A DNA stretch of 5,424 nucleotides, taken from positions 1 to 5,424 of the forward strand of contig CALZQD010000134.1 in NCBI GenBank assembly GCA_945828175.1. The letters are read 5' to 3'. Both the position numbers and the translations under genes were made by a program. The notes under the pieces are model-generated. The model did no database searches and was not told where the DNA came from. It saw only the letters and a program-made list of their open reading frames with translations. Shown here piece by piece: positions 1 to 5,424 of this stretch (positions are counted from its first letter, which is position 1; each line of letters starts with the position of its first letter). The stretch is from an uncultured Bacteroidales bacterium (GTDB lineage Bacteria; Bacteroidota; Bacteroidia; Bacteroidales; Muribaculaceae).

Positions 1-44
1 CACACTGCATATCGTCGGCAGCGTCAGATGTGTATAAGAGACAG
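1..44 (+). other. Nextera/Illumina adapter left in the assembly (not genomic)
   Basis: Bases 26-44 are the 19-base Tn5 mosaic end used in Nextera libraries, and bases 12-25 are the Read 1 tail that precedes it in the commercial adapter. Bases 4-11 (ACTGCATA) match, from memory, the Nextera i5 index S506/N506, and bases 1-3 (CAC) match the end of the P5 oligo. The order P5, index, Read 1 tail, mosaic end is exactly that of a library molecule, so this is read-through kept by the assembler. Any protein starting here with the residues MYKRQ, or antisense ending in LSLIHI, is an artefact. Real sequence begins at base 45. Confidence 0.98.
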
Positions 45-248
45 ATTCTCAACCGCGCCAACACCGACCCCAACAACAACTCGATCACATCGAAAGAACA
101 GGCCGTAATCATGCGCGACGGCGACGACTGGTATCTCCAGGACCGCAGCTCGCAGCAGACGACCCTCATCAGAGCCGGTCGTCCCATCAAGCTCGAAGAC
201 GGCGACATCATCGTCATGGGCAACCGCATGTTTGAATTCCATAAATAA
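45..248 (+). CDS. FHA-domain protein, 5'-truncated, degenerate phosphopeptide site
   Basis: This is the last 67 codons of a gene cut by the contig start; the true start codon is not in the window. The frame is fixed by FHA-like features. R4 sits in an L-N-R motif where FHA domains normally have G-R. S16-K17-E18-Q19 occupies the usual S-R-x-H position, followed by an A-V-I-M strand and D-G-D-D-W-Y-L-Q-D. L50-E51-D52-G53-D54-I55-I56 resembles the G-D-x-I strand near the end of FHA domains. FHA domains bind phosphothreonine peptides. Here the His of SRxH is Gln, and the usual N-G-T-x-x-N loop reads roughly Q-T-T-L-I-R, so classical pThr binding may be weak or lost. The domain ends at the stop codon, so it is C-terminal, and whatever precedes it is unknown. 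It lies 9 bases before the kinase gene, which suggests one operon. A GTG at base 30 is adapter sequence and must not be used as a start. Confidence 0.85.
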   Translation: MLNRANTDPNNNSITSKEQAVIMRDGDDWYLQDRSSQQTTLIRAGRPIKLEDGDIIVMGNRMFEFHK

Positions 249-257
249 CCCCATCCG

Positions 258-1640
258 ATGTCATTCAGCGGCAATATAGTAGCCGAACGTTGCGATTTTG
301 CCAAAGGCGATTACATCGACAACCGTTATCGCATCGACAAGTTTCTCGGCGAAGGCACCTTCGGACGAGTCTTCAAGGTTCAGGACCGCGACAACCGCGT
401 CTACGCCCTCAAACTGCTGAAGCTCTGGGAGGTGATGGCCGAGGAGCGCCCCAACCTGCTCAAGCGTTTCGACCGTGAGTATGAGACGGGCCGCATCAAG
501 AGCGACTACCTCGTGCGCTCGGTCGGCAAAGGCGACATCAAGGGCAACCCATTTATCGTCATGGAGTTCTGCTCCGAGGGCGACCTCGCCGGTGCCGTCG
601 GCAAGCCCGGCGTCGACCTGACGACGCTGTCGCTCCATGTGCTCTACGGCCTGCGCGACCTCCACAACAACGGCAAGGTCCACCGCGACCTTAAGCCCGA
701 GAACGTGCTGCTGCGCTCGACCGACCACGCCGTCCTCACCGACTTCGGCATCTCGGGCGACCAGAACAACCGCTTGACCCAGCGCGGCCTGCTCGGCATC
801 CCCCAGCAGCGCTTCGGCACCATCGCCTACATGCCGCCCGAGCAGATCAACCCCAAGCGCGGCAACGCCACGGTGTTGCCGACGACCGACATCTTCTCGT
901 TCGGCGTGATGATGTACCAGCTACTCACCGGCAACCTGCCATTCGGTCCGCTCCGCAGCGAGGGCGACATGCCGCTCTACATCACACGCGGCCACAACGG
1001 CGACTGGGACCGCGAGACACTCCGCCGCTCGGGCAACGACAAATGGCTCGAGCTGCTCGAAGGCTGTCTCGAGCCCAACTTCAAGAACCGTCTGCAGACA
1101 ATCAACGACGTCACCCGCATAATGCCCGCACCGTCAGGCATGAAAATCAACACGGGCAGCAACATCCACCACGATTTCATCACCGACCTCAGCCGCGGCG
1201 TCACCCTCAGGGTCATGCAGGGCGAGGACCTCGGCCGCACCTACCGTCTCAACGAGTTTTTCAAAGACAACAGCTCGGTGCTGACTGTCGGACGCGACTC
1301 GGCTGATGTTTGGAACAACATCCGCATCCGCGAGCAGGAGTCGTGCTATATCTCGCGCTGCCACTGCACGATAGAGCGCAATCCGCGCGACAACAGCTGG
1401 ACGATACGCGACGGCCAGTGGCGCACCGACTGTGCGATCGGGCTGCGCTTTGAGCACAACTTCCCCTGCGCCCACTGCAGCGCCGCATGCCCCCAGTCGG
1501 GCCGCGCGATGAGATGGAAGACCTCGCTCAACGGCACATTCGTCAACTCGGTCGAGGTCGACCCCAACGGGACGCGCATCAAGGCCGGCGACATCATATC
1601 GATAGGCGACGTCAAACTACGCGTCGAAGGATCAGAATAA
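258..1640 (+). CDS. Soluble Ser/Thr protein kinase with C-terminal FHA domain
   Basis: This 460-residue protein is a Hanks-type (PknB/PrkC-like) Ser/Thr kinase that should transfer phosphate from ATP to proteins in the cytoplasm. The kinase domain spans about residues 24-290 and looks active: glycine loop GEGTFGRVF (31-39), ATP lysine K52 in YALK, helix C glutamate E74, catalytic loop HRDLKPEN (142-149, D144), Mg-binding DFG (162-164), MPPE (192-195) in the APE position, DIFSFGV (211-217) and the late Arg R278. A linker (about 291-312) leads to an FHA domain with G345-R346, S366-R367-C368-H369 and S423-L-N-G-T-F-V-N430, all canonical. Residues 389-421 interrupt this FHA domain with a Cys/His-rich insertion. 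No signal peptide, membrane helix or PASTA repeat is visible, unlike many bacterial receptor kinases. The ATG at 258 is chosen because it gives a short N-terminus before the glycine loop and follows the upstream stop by 9 bases. No Shine-Dalgarno is visible. Substrates are unknown; the neighbouring FHA proteins are obvious candidates. Confidence 0.96.
   Translation: MSFSGNIVAERCDFAKGDYIDNRYRIDKFLGEGTFGRVFKVQDRDNRVYALKLLKLWEVMAEERPNLLKRFDREYETGRIKSDYLVRSVGKGDIKGNPFIVMEFCSEGDLAGAVGKPGVDLTTLSLHVLYGLRDLHNNGKVHRDLKPENVLLRSTDHAVLTDFGISGDQNNRLTQRGLLGIPQQRFGTIAYMPPEQINPKRGNATVLPTTDIFSFGVMMYQLLTGNLPFGPLRSEGDMPLYITRGHNGDWDRETLRRSGNDKWLELLEGCLEPNFKNRLQTINDVTRIMPAPSGMKINTGSNIHHDFITDLSRGVTLRVMQGEDLGRTYRLNEFFKDNSSVLTVGRDSADVWNNIRIREQESCYISRCHCTIERNPRDNSWTIRDGQWRTDCAIGLRFEHNFPCAHCSAACPQSGRAMRWKTSLNGTFVNSVEVDPNGTRIKAGDIISIGDVKLRVEGSE
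1422..1520 (+). other. Cys/His-rich insertion inside the kinase's FHA domain
   Basis: These bases encode residues 389-421 of the kinase. They fall between the W-T-I-R-D strand (381-385) and the S-L-N-G-T loop (423-427), which in ordinary FHA domains are separated by only a few residues. The insertion holds C392, H400, C404, H406, C407 and C411; the core reads C-A-H-C-S-A-A-C. Three more cysteines (C363, C368, C370) lie nearby, flanking and within the SRxH motif. A spacing of C-x2-C-x3-C with nearby His is compatible with binding Zn or another metal, or with a redox switch, but it matches no named zinc-finger class that I can identify. Confidence 0.6.
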
Positions 1641-1687
1641 TTACCACAAAAACATTATATCCAACTGAAAATCACATAAAAGCAAAT
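1641..1687 (+). promoter_or_regulatory. A/T-rich leader before the protease gene
   Basis: This 47-base spacer is strongly A-rich, in sharp contrast to the GC-rich genes on both sides. There is no GGAGG-like ribosome site before the ATG at 1688, only an A-rich stretch, which is typical of Bacteroidota leaders. I see no hairpin that could be a terminator and no good match to the Bacteroides -7 box (TAnnTTTG), so it is more likely a translation leader inside an operon than a separate promoter. Confidence 0.4.
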
Positions 1688-3289
1688 ATGGCACAAGCAA
1701 CACAAAATTACAATCGTTCGTTGGCCGGTTCAATCGGAGCCGGTATGAAATCGCTCATGGGAGGCAGCGGACGCCGCTTCTACATACTCGAACATAAAGT
1801 ATCGTCAAAATACCACAAAGCCGGTGAAAACCAGCGCATCATCGTCGACCAGATCGAGCTCGGCCGCGACCCGCGCTGTCAGGTGTGCTTCGACGAAAGC
1901 TTCAGCACCGTCAGCCGCCGCCACGCGGCCATCGTCAAGGACGGCGACAACTGGAAACTCGTACAGCTCTCGAAACCCAACCCCACCTACCTCAACGGCC
2001 ACCGCGTCGACAAGGAGTGGTATCTCCAGAACGGCGACGAGATTCAGCTCTCGACCAACGGCCCGCGCATGGGCTTCATCGTCCCCGAAGGCGACAAATC
2101 GCTCGTCAAGAGCATCGGCCTCTCGGCCCGTCTCAGCCTCTTCCGCCAGCAGGCTCTCCGACCCTACAAGCAGGCTCTCACGGCCCTAGGCATCATACTC
2201 GTGCTCTGCATCGGCGTCGGCTCGTATTTCATTGTTCGTCAGAGCGATGAAATCAAAGGTCTGCGCGCCGAGAACATCAAGATGAACGAGGACTTCAACA
2301 ACAGCCTCGCCCGCCAGCGCGACAAAGCCCGTCAGGACAGCATCGCCTGGGCCGACGAGAACCAGCGCATGCAGAAGCAGCACGAACAGGAAATCGCCCG
2401 TCTGCGCGGCGAGACAAGCCGTGCCATCGCTGCCGCAGAGGCCCGCGTAAGAGAGAGCGGAGGCTCGGCATCGGGCTTCGCCGCCATGCTCGAGGAACAG
2501 GGCGTGCCCAAAGATGTCTTCTATATGCAGACGACCAAAGTCGCCGCTTATATCAACGGCGAGGAACATATCATCAAGAACGGCGAAAGCAACTACGGCT
2601 GGTCGGGCACAGGCTTCCTGCTCAACGACGGCCGCTTCGTCACCGCGCGCCACTGCGTCGAGGGCTGGCTCTATGAAAACCCGGTCGGCGACGAACAGGT
2701 CAGCATCTTCGCCCGCGCCGCAGCCTCATACCCCGGTGTGACAATCAAGGCCAACTACATCGCCGTATCGTCGCTGTCAGGCAAGCAGTTTGAGTTCTCG
2801 AGCGACGACTTCACCATCAACCACAGCCTCGACAAGAAAGCCAGCCTCGGCACCGACGACGACGGAGACCCCGTCTACTGGAACTTTGCCTTCCCGGCAA
2901 TGGACGGCATGCCTGAGACGATGTGGTCGACCGACTGGGCCTACACCACAAAGACAGGCGGTCAGCGCGGCACAATCGCGGCCGACCCCGAGCTCAGCCG
3001 CAACCTCATGCCTATGCAGAAACTCGTCGTCCTCGGCTTCCCCAAGGGCATCGGCGTGCTCGACGGCAAGGAGAAAGTCGAGCCTATCAGCTCTGAGCTG
3101 ACAACATCGCGCAAAGGCCTGGCTGCCAACGGATGTATCCTCCACTCGAGTGGCACCGACCACGGCAACTCGGGCGGCCCCATCCTCGCTGTCAAAGACG
3201 GCAAACTCGTCGTCATCGGCATCGTTTCGCGCGGCGACAACCGCACCGAACAGCACAACTGGGCCGTGCCTATCGCTAACATCTACTAA
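1688..3289 (+). CDS. FHA - transmembrane - coiled coil - trypsin-like serine protease
   Basis: This 533-residue protein has four parts. (a) An FHA domain, about residues 30-133, has G59-R60, S76-R77-R78-H79 and an N98-P-T-Y-L-N-G104 loop (N-P-T in place of N-G-T). (b) One hydrophobic helix spans about 164-183, preceded by a basic stretch (R148, R153, R158, K161), which predicts the N-terminus in the cytoplasm and the C-terminus outside. (c) A charged stretch rich in Arg, Lys, Glu and Gln, about 184-256, is likely a coiled coil. (d) A trypsin-fold protease domain, about 278-533, has H322 in T-A-R-H-C, S495 in G-N-S-G-G-P and D416 in T-D-W-A as the likely third catalytic residue. The H-to-D gap of 94 residues is about twice that of chymotrypsin, so an insertion lies between them. 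C323 and C483 are the only cysteines beyond the membrane. I chose the ATG at 1688; the frame is open further upstream to an ATG at 1487, but that would overlap the kinase gene and add 67 residues with no recognisable domain. The likely role is a periplasmic protease controlled by cytoplasmic phosphoprotein binding. The control is inferred; the domains are visible. Confidence 0.94.
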   Translation: MAQATQNYNRSLAGSIGAGMKSLMGGSGRRFYILEHKVSSKYHKAGENQRIIVDQIELGRDPRCQVCFDESFSTVSRRHAAIVKDGDNWKLVQLSKPNPTYLNGHRVDKEWYLQNGDEIQLSTNGPRMGFIVPEGDKSLVKSIGLSARLSLFRQQALRPYKQALTALGIILVLCIGVGSYFIVRQSDEIKGLRAENIKMNEDFNNSLARQRDKARQDSIAWADENQRMQKQHEQEIARLRGETSRAIAAAEARVRESGGSASGFAAMLEEQGVPKDVFYMQTTKVAAYINGEEHIIKNGESNYGWSGTGFLLNDGRFVTARHCVEGWLYENPVGDEQVSIFARAAASYPGVTIKANYIAVSSLSGKQFEFSSDDFTINHSLDKKASLGTDDDGDPVYWNFAFPAMDGMPETMWSTDWAYTTKTGGQRGTIAADPELSRNLMPMQKLVVLGFPKGIGVLDGKEKVEPISSELTTSRKGLAANGCILHSSGTDHGNSGGPILAVKDGKLVVIGIVSRGDNRTEQHNWAVPIANIY

Positions 3290-3307
3290 CAATCTATAGA
3301 AACCGTA

Positions 3308-4120
3308 ATGAAAAAAGCATTTATCACCTTAGCTGCCGCACTGCCGCTTACCATCGCGGCTCAATTCTTCTCGTCGCCCAACCAGCAGCTTATCAAAGAC
3401 GCTGTCGACGGCGGCATCATCGTCATCGAGCAGTCATATCAGCTCGAGGACACCGTCAGCGGTCAGCGCTTCGGCCGTTTCGGCAACAAGGAGTTCGGCA
3501 AGAGCTATACCCTCGCCGTGCTGACCGACAGCGGCTACTGCCTCGCTCCCGCAGCCCTCAGACCGTGGGACAGCGACCCCAACTTCGAGAAATACAGCAA
3601 GACTCATAAACCGGTGCTCTACAAGACCGCCTGGCGTCACTTCAACGACAGCGTCTTCAGAGAGCTCGATGCCGACCTCGCTGCCGCCGTCGCGCTCAAC
3701 GACGGCTATGCCTTCGTTAAATCAGCCGGGAATCAGCCCACTCTCGCCAAAGACGACGCCACAGGCCGCAAAAACGGCTGGGCCGTCTGGGTTGTCAGCG
3801 AAGACAGCCTCGCTGCATCGCCCGCGACCGTCGAGGTCAGCTATCAGCCCGTGCGCCGCGAAATCGAGGTTGTCGACTCGGCTACGTCATACGTCATCGA
3901 GAAGCCCTTCACCGACAAGAAACTCTGGGGCGGCATCTACGTCGTGCCCGTCAGAAAATCGCTCGGCAACATAGAGTTTGAAGTTGTCGGCGTCATCGAA
4001 CCCGGCGAAAACGACACATGGCGCGTCGCCACTCCCTTCAACCGCCTCAAAGCAGCCGACGACATCGTTCCCGAGGGCGGCGACGAGCTCACGCCACTCA
4101 AGGCCACGGCCGCCGAGTAA
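3308..4120 (+). CDS. Exported protein, possible inactive trypsin-fold relative
   Basis: This is a 270-residue protein of no family I can name. Residues 1-18 form a signal peptide (basic K2-K3, hydrophobic core, Ala-Ala before Q19), so it should be exported to the periplasm or beyond. No lipobox cysteine and no further membrane helix is seen. Parts of it line up by eye with the protease next door. G64-x-S-x-T ... L72-T-D-S-G76 resembles the strand before the catalytic His, but the His position holds Ala (about A83). D121-A-D123-L-A resembles the D-x-A motif around a catalytic Asp. W207-G-G-I then V227-G-V-I-x-P-G-E-N and W238-R-V-A-T-P resemble the G-G-P / G-I-V-x-R-G-D-N / N-W-A-V-P end of the protease, with Trp where the catalytic Ser should be. 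If so, it is a pseudoprotease. The gene follows the protease by 18 bases, so the two are probably co-translated partners. The C-terminus (about 250-270) is acidic and probably disordered. The CDS is secure; the fold assignment is tentative. Confidence 0.9.
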   Translation: MKKAFITLAAALPLTIAAQFFSSPNQQLIKDAVDGGIIVIEQSYQLEDTVSGQRFGRFGNKEFGKSYTLAVLTDSGYCLAPAALRPWDSDPNFEKYSKTHKPVLYKTAWRHFNDSVFRELDADLAAAVALNDGYAFVKSAGNQPTLAKDDATGRKNGWAVWVVSEDSLAASPATVEVSYQPVRREIEVVDSATSYVIEKPFTDKKLWGGIYVVPVRKSLGNIEFEVVGVIEPGENDTWRVATPFNRLKAADDIVPEGGDELTPLKATAAE

Positions 4121-4194
4121 GTTATATAAGCAACAGACTGTCAACGACTAATTCTGATAATTTTCAATAATTACCATAACACAGACTAAAAACA
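4121..4194 (+). promoter_or_regulatory. A/T-rich spacer with a weak candidate promoter
   Basis: This 74-base spacer is the longest between genes here. TAATTTTC at 4158-4165 matches seven of eight positions of the Bacteroides -7 consensus TAnnTTTG, about 30 bases before the phosphatase start. No convincing TTTG-type -33 box lies at the right distance upstream, and an A/T-rich spacer gives such matches easily. No terminator hairpin is visible. The phosphatase could therefore be read both from the operon and from a weak promoter of its own. Confidence 0.22.
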
Positions 4195-5424
4195 ATGTCT
4201 AAACAGAATATCACATTCCGCCTCGCCGCCTATTCGCTGCCGGCAGGTAAATATAATCCCGACGCACCTCTCAACGGCAACGAAGACAACTTTTATGTTG
4301 ACGACGACCTGGCCGACGACGTGCTCGGACGCTGCCGGGCCGACGAGGTAATAAATATGGGCGAATACGGCTGCCTGCTCGTCGTTGCCGACGGCATGGG
4401 CGGCATGAACGCCGGCGAGGTTGCCTCTGAAATCGCCATCTCTACCGTACGCGACTTTTTCGCTCCCGGCAAAGTCGACGCCAAGACGGCCAAATCGCGC
4501 GAAGGCCGCAAGAAATATCTCGAATCACTCATAAAGGAAGCCGACCGCCGCATCAAGAACGACGCAGCCACCAACCGCGAGCACAACGGCATGGGTTCGA
4601 CCATCATCTTGGCCTGGATTGTCGGCAGCGAGCTGACTGTCAGCTGGTGTGGCGACAGCAGTGCCTACCGCTTCAACCCCCTCAACGGCATCGAGCTTAT
4701 CTCTGAAGACCACTCATACGTCCAGGAGCTCGTCAAGCAGGGCGTCATCAAATATAACGACACCTTCGACCATCCCCAGGGCAACATAGTCACCCGCAGC
4801 CTCGGCGACCCCAACAACGCGGCCAAGCCCGAGACTCGCCAGTATGACATCGCCAACGGCGACATCATCCTCCTCTGTAGCGACGGCCTCAGCGGCGTTC
4901 TCCGCGACCGCAAGACCTACGACGCCACCGGACGCCTCTGCGAAGGCGAGAACATCGAAGACATCGTCGCCGCCAACACCGACTCGATGGCCAAGTGCCG
5001 CGAAGAGCTGATGAACGCCGCCGAGCGCGCCGACTGGTACGACAACGTCACCGTGCTCCTCTGCCAGATTCTCGACGGAGCGCCCGAGCCTGTCAAACAT
5101 GCCGTCTGCATAAACCCCGGCGAGCCCGATGTAAGCAAAACCGTTGACAACCGGGGATTAAAACAGAAGAAGATGATTTACATCGGCGCCGCCGTAGTCG
5201 TCGTGCTCATCGCCGTACTCTGCTATATCTTCTTTGCCCTCGGCAAGAAATCGGGTTCAGCCGCCGACGAGCTGAAGACAGACAGCATCTCGGCCGTCAC
5301 TGACACGCTTAAGACACAAATAACTGAAGGCCAGCTGGTCGATAACAAGGCAGATGAGGTCAAGGATTCGAAAGATGTCGATAAAAAAGACGCCTCAAAG
5401 GACAAAAAAGACGCTAAAGACAAA
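4195..5424 (+). CDS. Membrane-anchored PP2C-type Ser/Thr protein phosphatase, 3'-truncated
   Basis: The frame stays open for 410 codons from the ATG at 4195 to the last base, so the C-terminus is missing. Residues 1-295 form a PPM/PP2C phosphatase domain, which removes phosphate from Ser/Thr using two metal ions. Visible motifs are N29-E30-D31-N32, D66-G-M-G-G70, G132-M-G-S-T136, W151-C-G-D154-S, E171-D-H-S174, V199-T-R-S-L-G204, C228-S-D230-G-L232 and the closing D283-N284-V-T. The metal-binding aspartates D31, D66, D230 and D283 are all present, so it should be active. Residues 327-349 form one hydrophobic helix, preceded by K323, K325 and K326, which places the phosphatase in the cytoplasm and the rest outside. 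Residues 350-410 are a charged, low-complexity tail. The ATG at 4195 follows an A-rich stretch with no Shine-Dalgarno. It is the natural opponent of the kinase at 258-1640. Confidence 0.95.
   Translation, partial: MSKQNITFRLAAYSLPAGKYNPDAPLNGNEDNFYVDDDLADDVLGRCRADEVINMGEYGCLLVVADGMGGMNAGEVASEIAISTVRDFFAPGKVDAKTAKSREGRKKYLESLIKEADRRIKNDAATNREHNGMGSTIILAWIVGSELTVSWCGDSSAYRFNPLNGIELISEDHSYVQELVKQGVIKYNDTFDHPQGNIVTRSLGDPNNAAKPETRQYDIANGDIILLCSDGLSGVLRDRKTYDATGRLCEGENIEDIVAANTDSMAKCREELMNAAERADWYDNVTVLLCQILDGAPEPVKHAVCINPGEPDVSKTVDNRGLKQKKMIYIGAAVVVVLIAVLCYIFFALGKKSGSAADELKTDSISAVTDTLKTQITEGQLVDNKADEVKDSKDVDKKDASKDKKDAKDK
5380..5415 (+). repeat. Short Lys/Asp-rich repeat in the phosphatase tail
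   Basis: Two 15-base units at 5380-5394 and 5401-5415 differ at two third-codon positions, and each encodes D-K-K-D-A. They are separated by codons for S-K and followed by more K/D codons to the window end. They form part of a flexible charged tail outside the membrane. Low-complexity sequence of this kind can also make an assembler stop, which may explain why the sequence ends here. Confidence 0.6.

Noticed and set aside
24..254. Antisense frame over the first FHA fragment
   Set aside because: It ends in adapter-encoded residues (LSLIHI) and is the reverse of a well-supported FHA frame.
1487..1687. Upstream extension of the protease gene, starting at the ATG at 1487
   Set aside because: It would overlap the kinase gene by 154 bases in another frame and run through the A/T-rich spacer. 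The added 67 residues are Arg/His-rich and look like an out-of-frame reading of the kinase's C-terminus. The ATG at 1688 follows a normal leader.
3290..3307. Possible terminator or promoter between the protease and the exported protein
   Set aside because: Only 18 bases are available, with no inverted repeat and no promoter-like box; it reads as a simple operon spacer.
1636..4176. The 11-base sequence AATAATTACCA occurs at 1636-1646 and again at 4166-4176, before two genes
   Set aside because: An 11-base match is expected by chance in a window of this length, especially in A/T-rich spacers. Its distance to the following ATG differs (41 and 18 bases), and the first copy includes the kinase stop codon.
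261..5423. Many long antisense and alternative-frame open stretches across all genes
   Set aside because: GC-rich third codon positions suppress stops in the other frames. None shows a recognisable motif, and each lies inside a gene supported by catalytic or binding motifs.
258..5424. Assignment to a type VI or type VII secretion system because of the kinase, FHA and PP2C genes
   Set aside because: No Tss, EssC, WXG100 or other secretion component is visible. The phospho-signalling set alone is not specific.

Overview
This window is almost certainly an uncurated short-read assembly, probably a metagenomic contig. Its first 44 bases are not biological: they match the end of the Illumina P5 oligo, an i5 index and the complete Nextera Read 1 transposase adapter. 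Genomic sequence starts at base 45. The host looks like a member of the Bacteroidota, probably Bacteroidales. The reasons are that no gene has a clear Shine-Dalgarno sequence, the short spacers are very A/T-rich between GC-rich genes, every visible stop is TAA, and FHA proteins are fused to other domains. No rRNA or housekeeping gene is present to confirm this, so the taxonomic call is only moderate.

All genes lie on the + strand, closely packed: (1) 45-248, the C-terminal part of an FHA-domain protein cut by the contig start; (2) 258-1640, a soluble Ser/Thr protein kinase with a C-terminal FHA domain that carries a Cys/His-rich insertion; (3) 1688-3289, a cytoplasmic FHA domain joined through one transmembrane helix and a coiled coil to a trypsin-like serine protease predicted to be periplasmic; (4) 3308-4120, an exported protein that I read as a possible catalytically dead relative of the trypsin fold; (5) 4195-5424, a PP2C-type protein phosphatase followed by a transmembrane helix and a Lys/Asp-rich tail, still open at the window end. 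Spacers are 9, 47, 18 and 74 bases. No terminator, tRNA, rRNA, CRISPR array or mobile element was seen.

Taken together the genes form a phospho-threonine signalling set: a writer (kinase), readers (three FHA domains), an eraser (PP2C) and a membrane-spanning output (the protease). The simplest model is that cytoplasmic phosphorylation, read by the FHA domain of gene 3, controls a periplasmic protease, with the exported protein of gene 4 as its partner, inhibitor, adaptor or substrate, and the membrane-anchored phosphatase resetting the state. The domain assignments are well supported by motifs. The wiring between the proteins and the pseudoprotease reading are inference. The locus clearly continues upstream, and gene 5 continues past the end.
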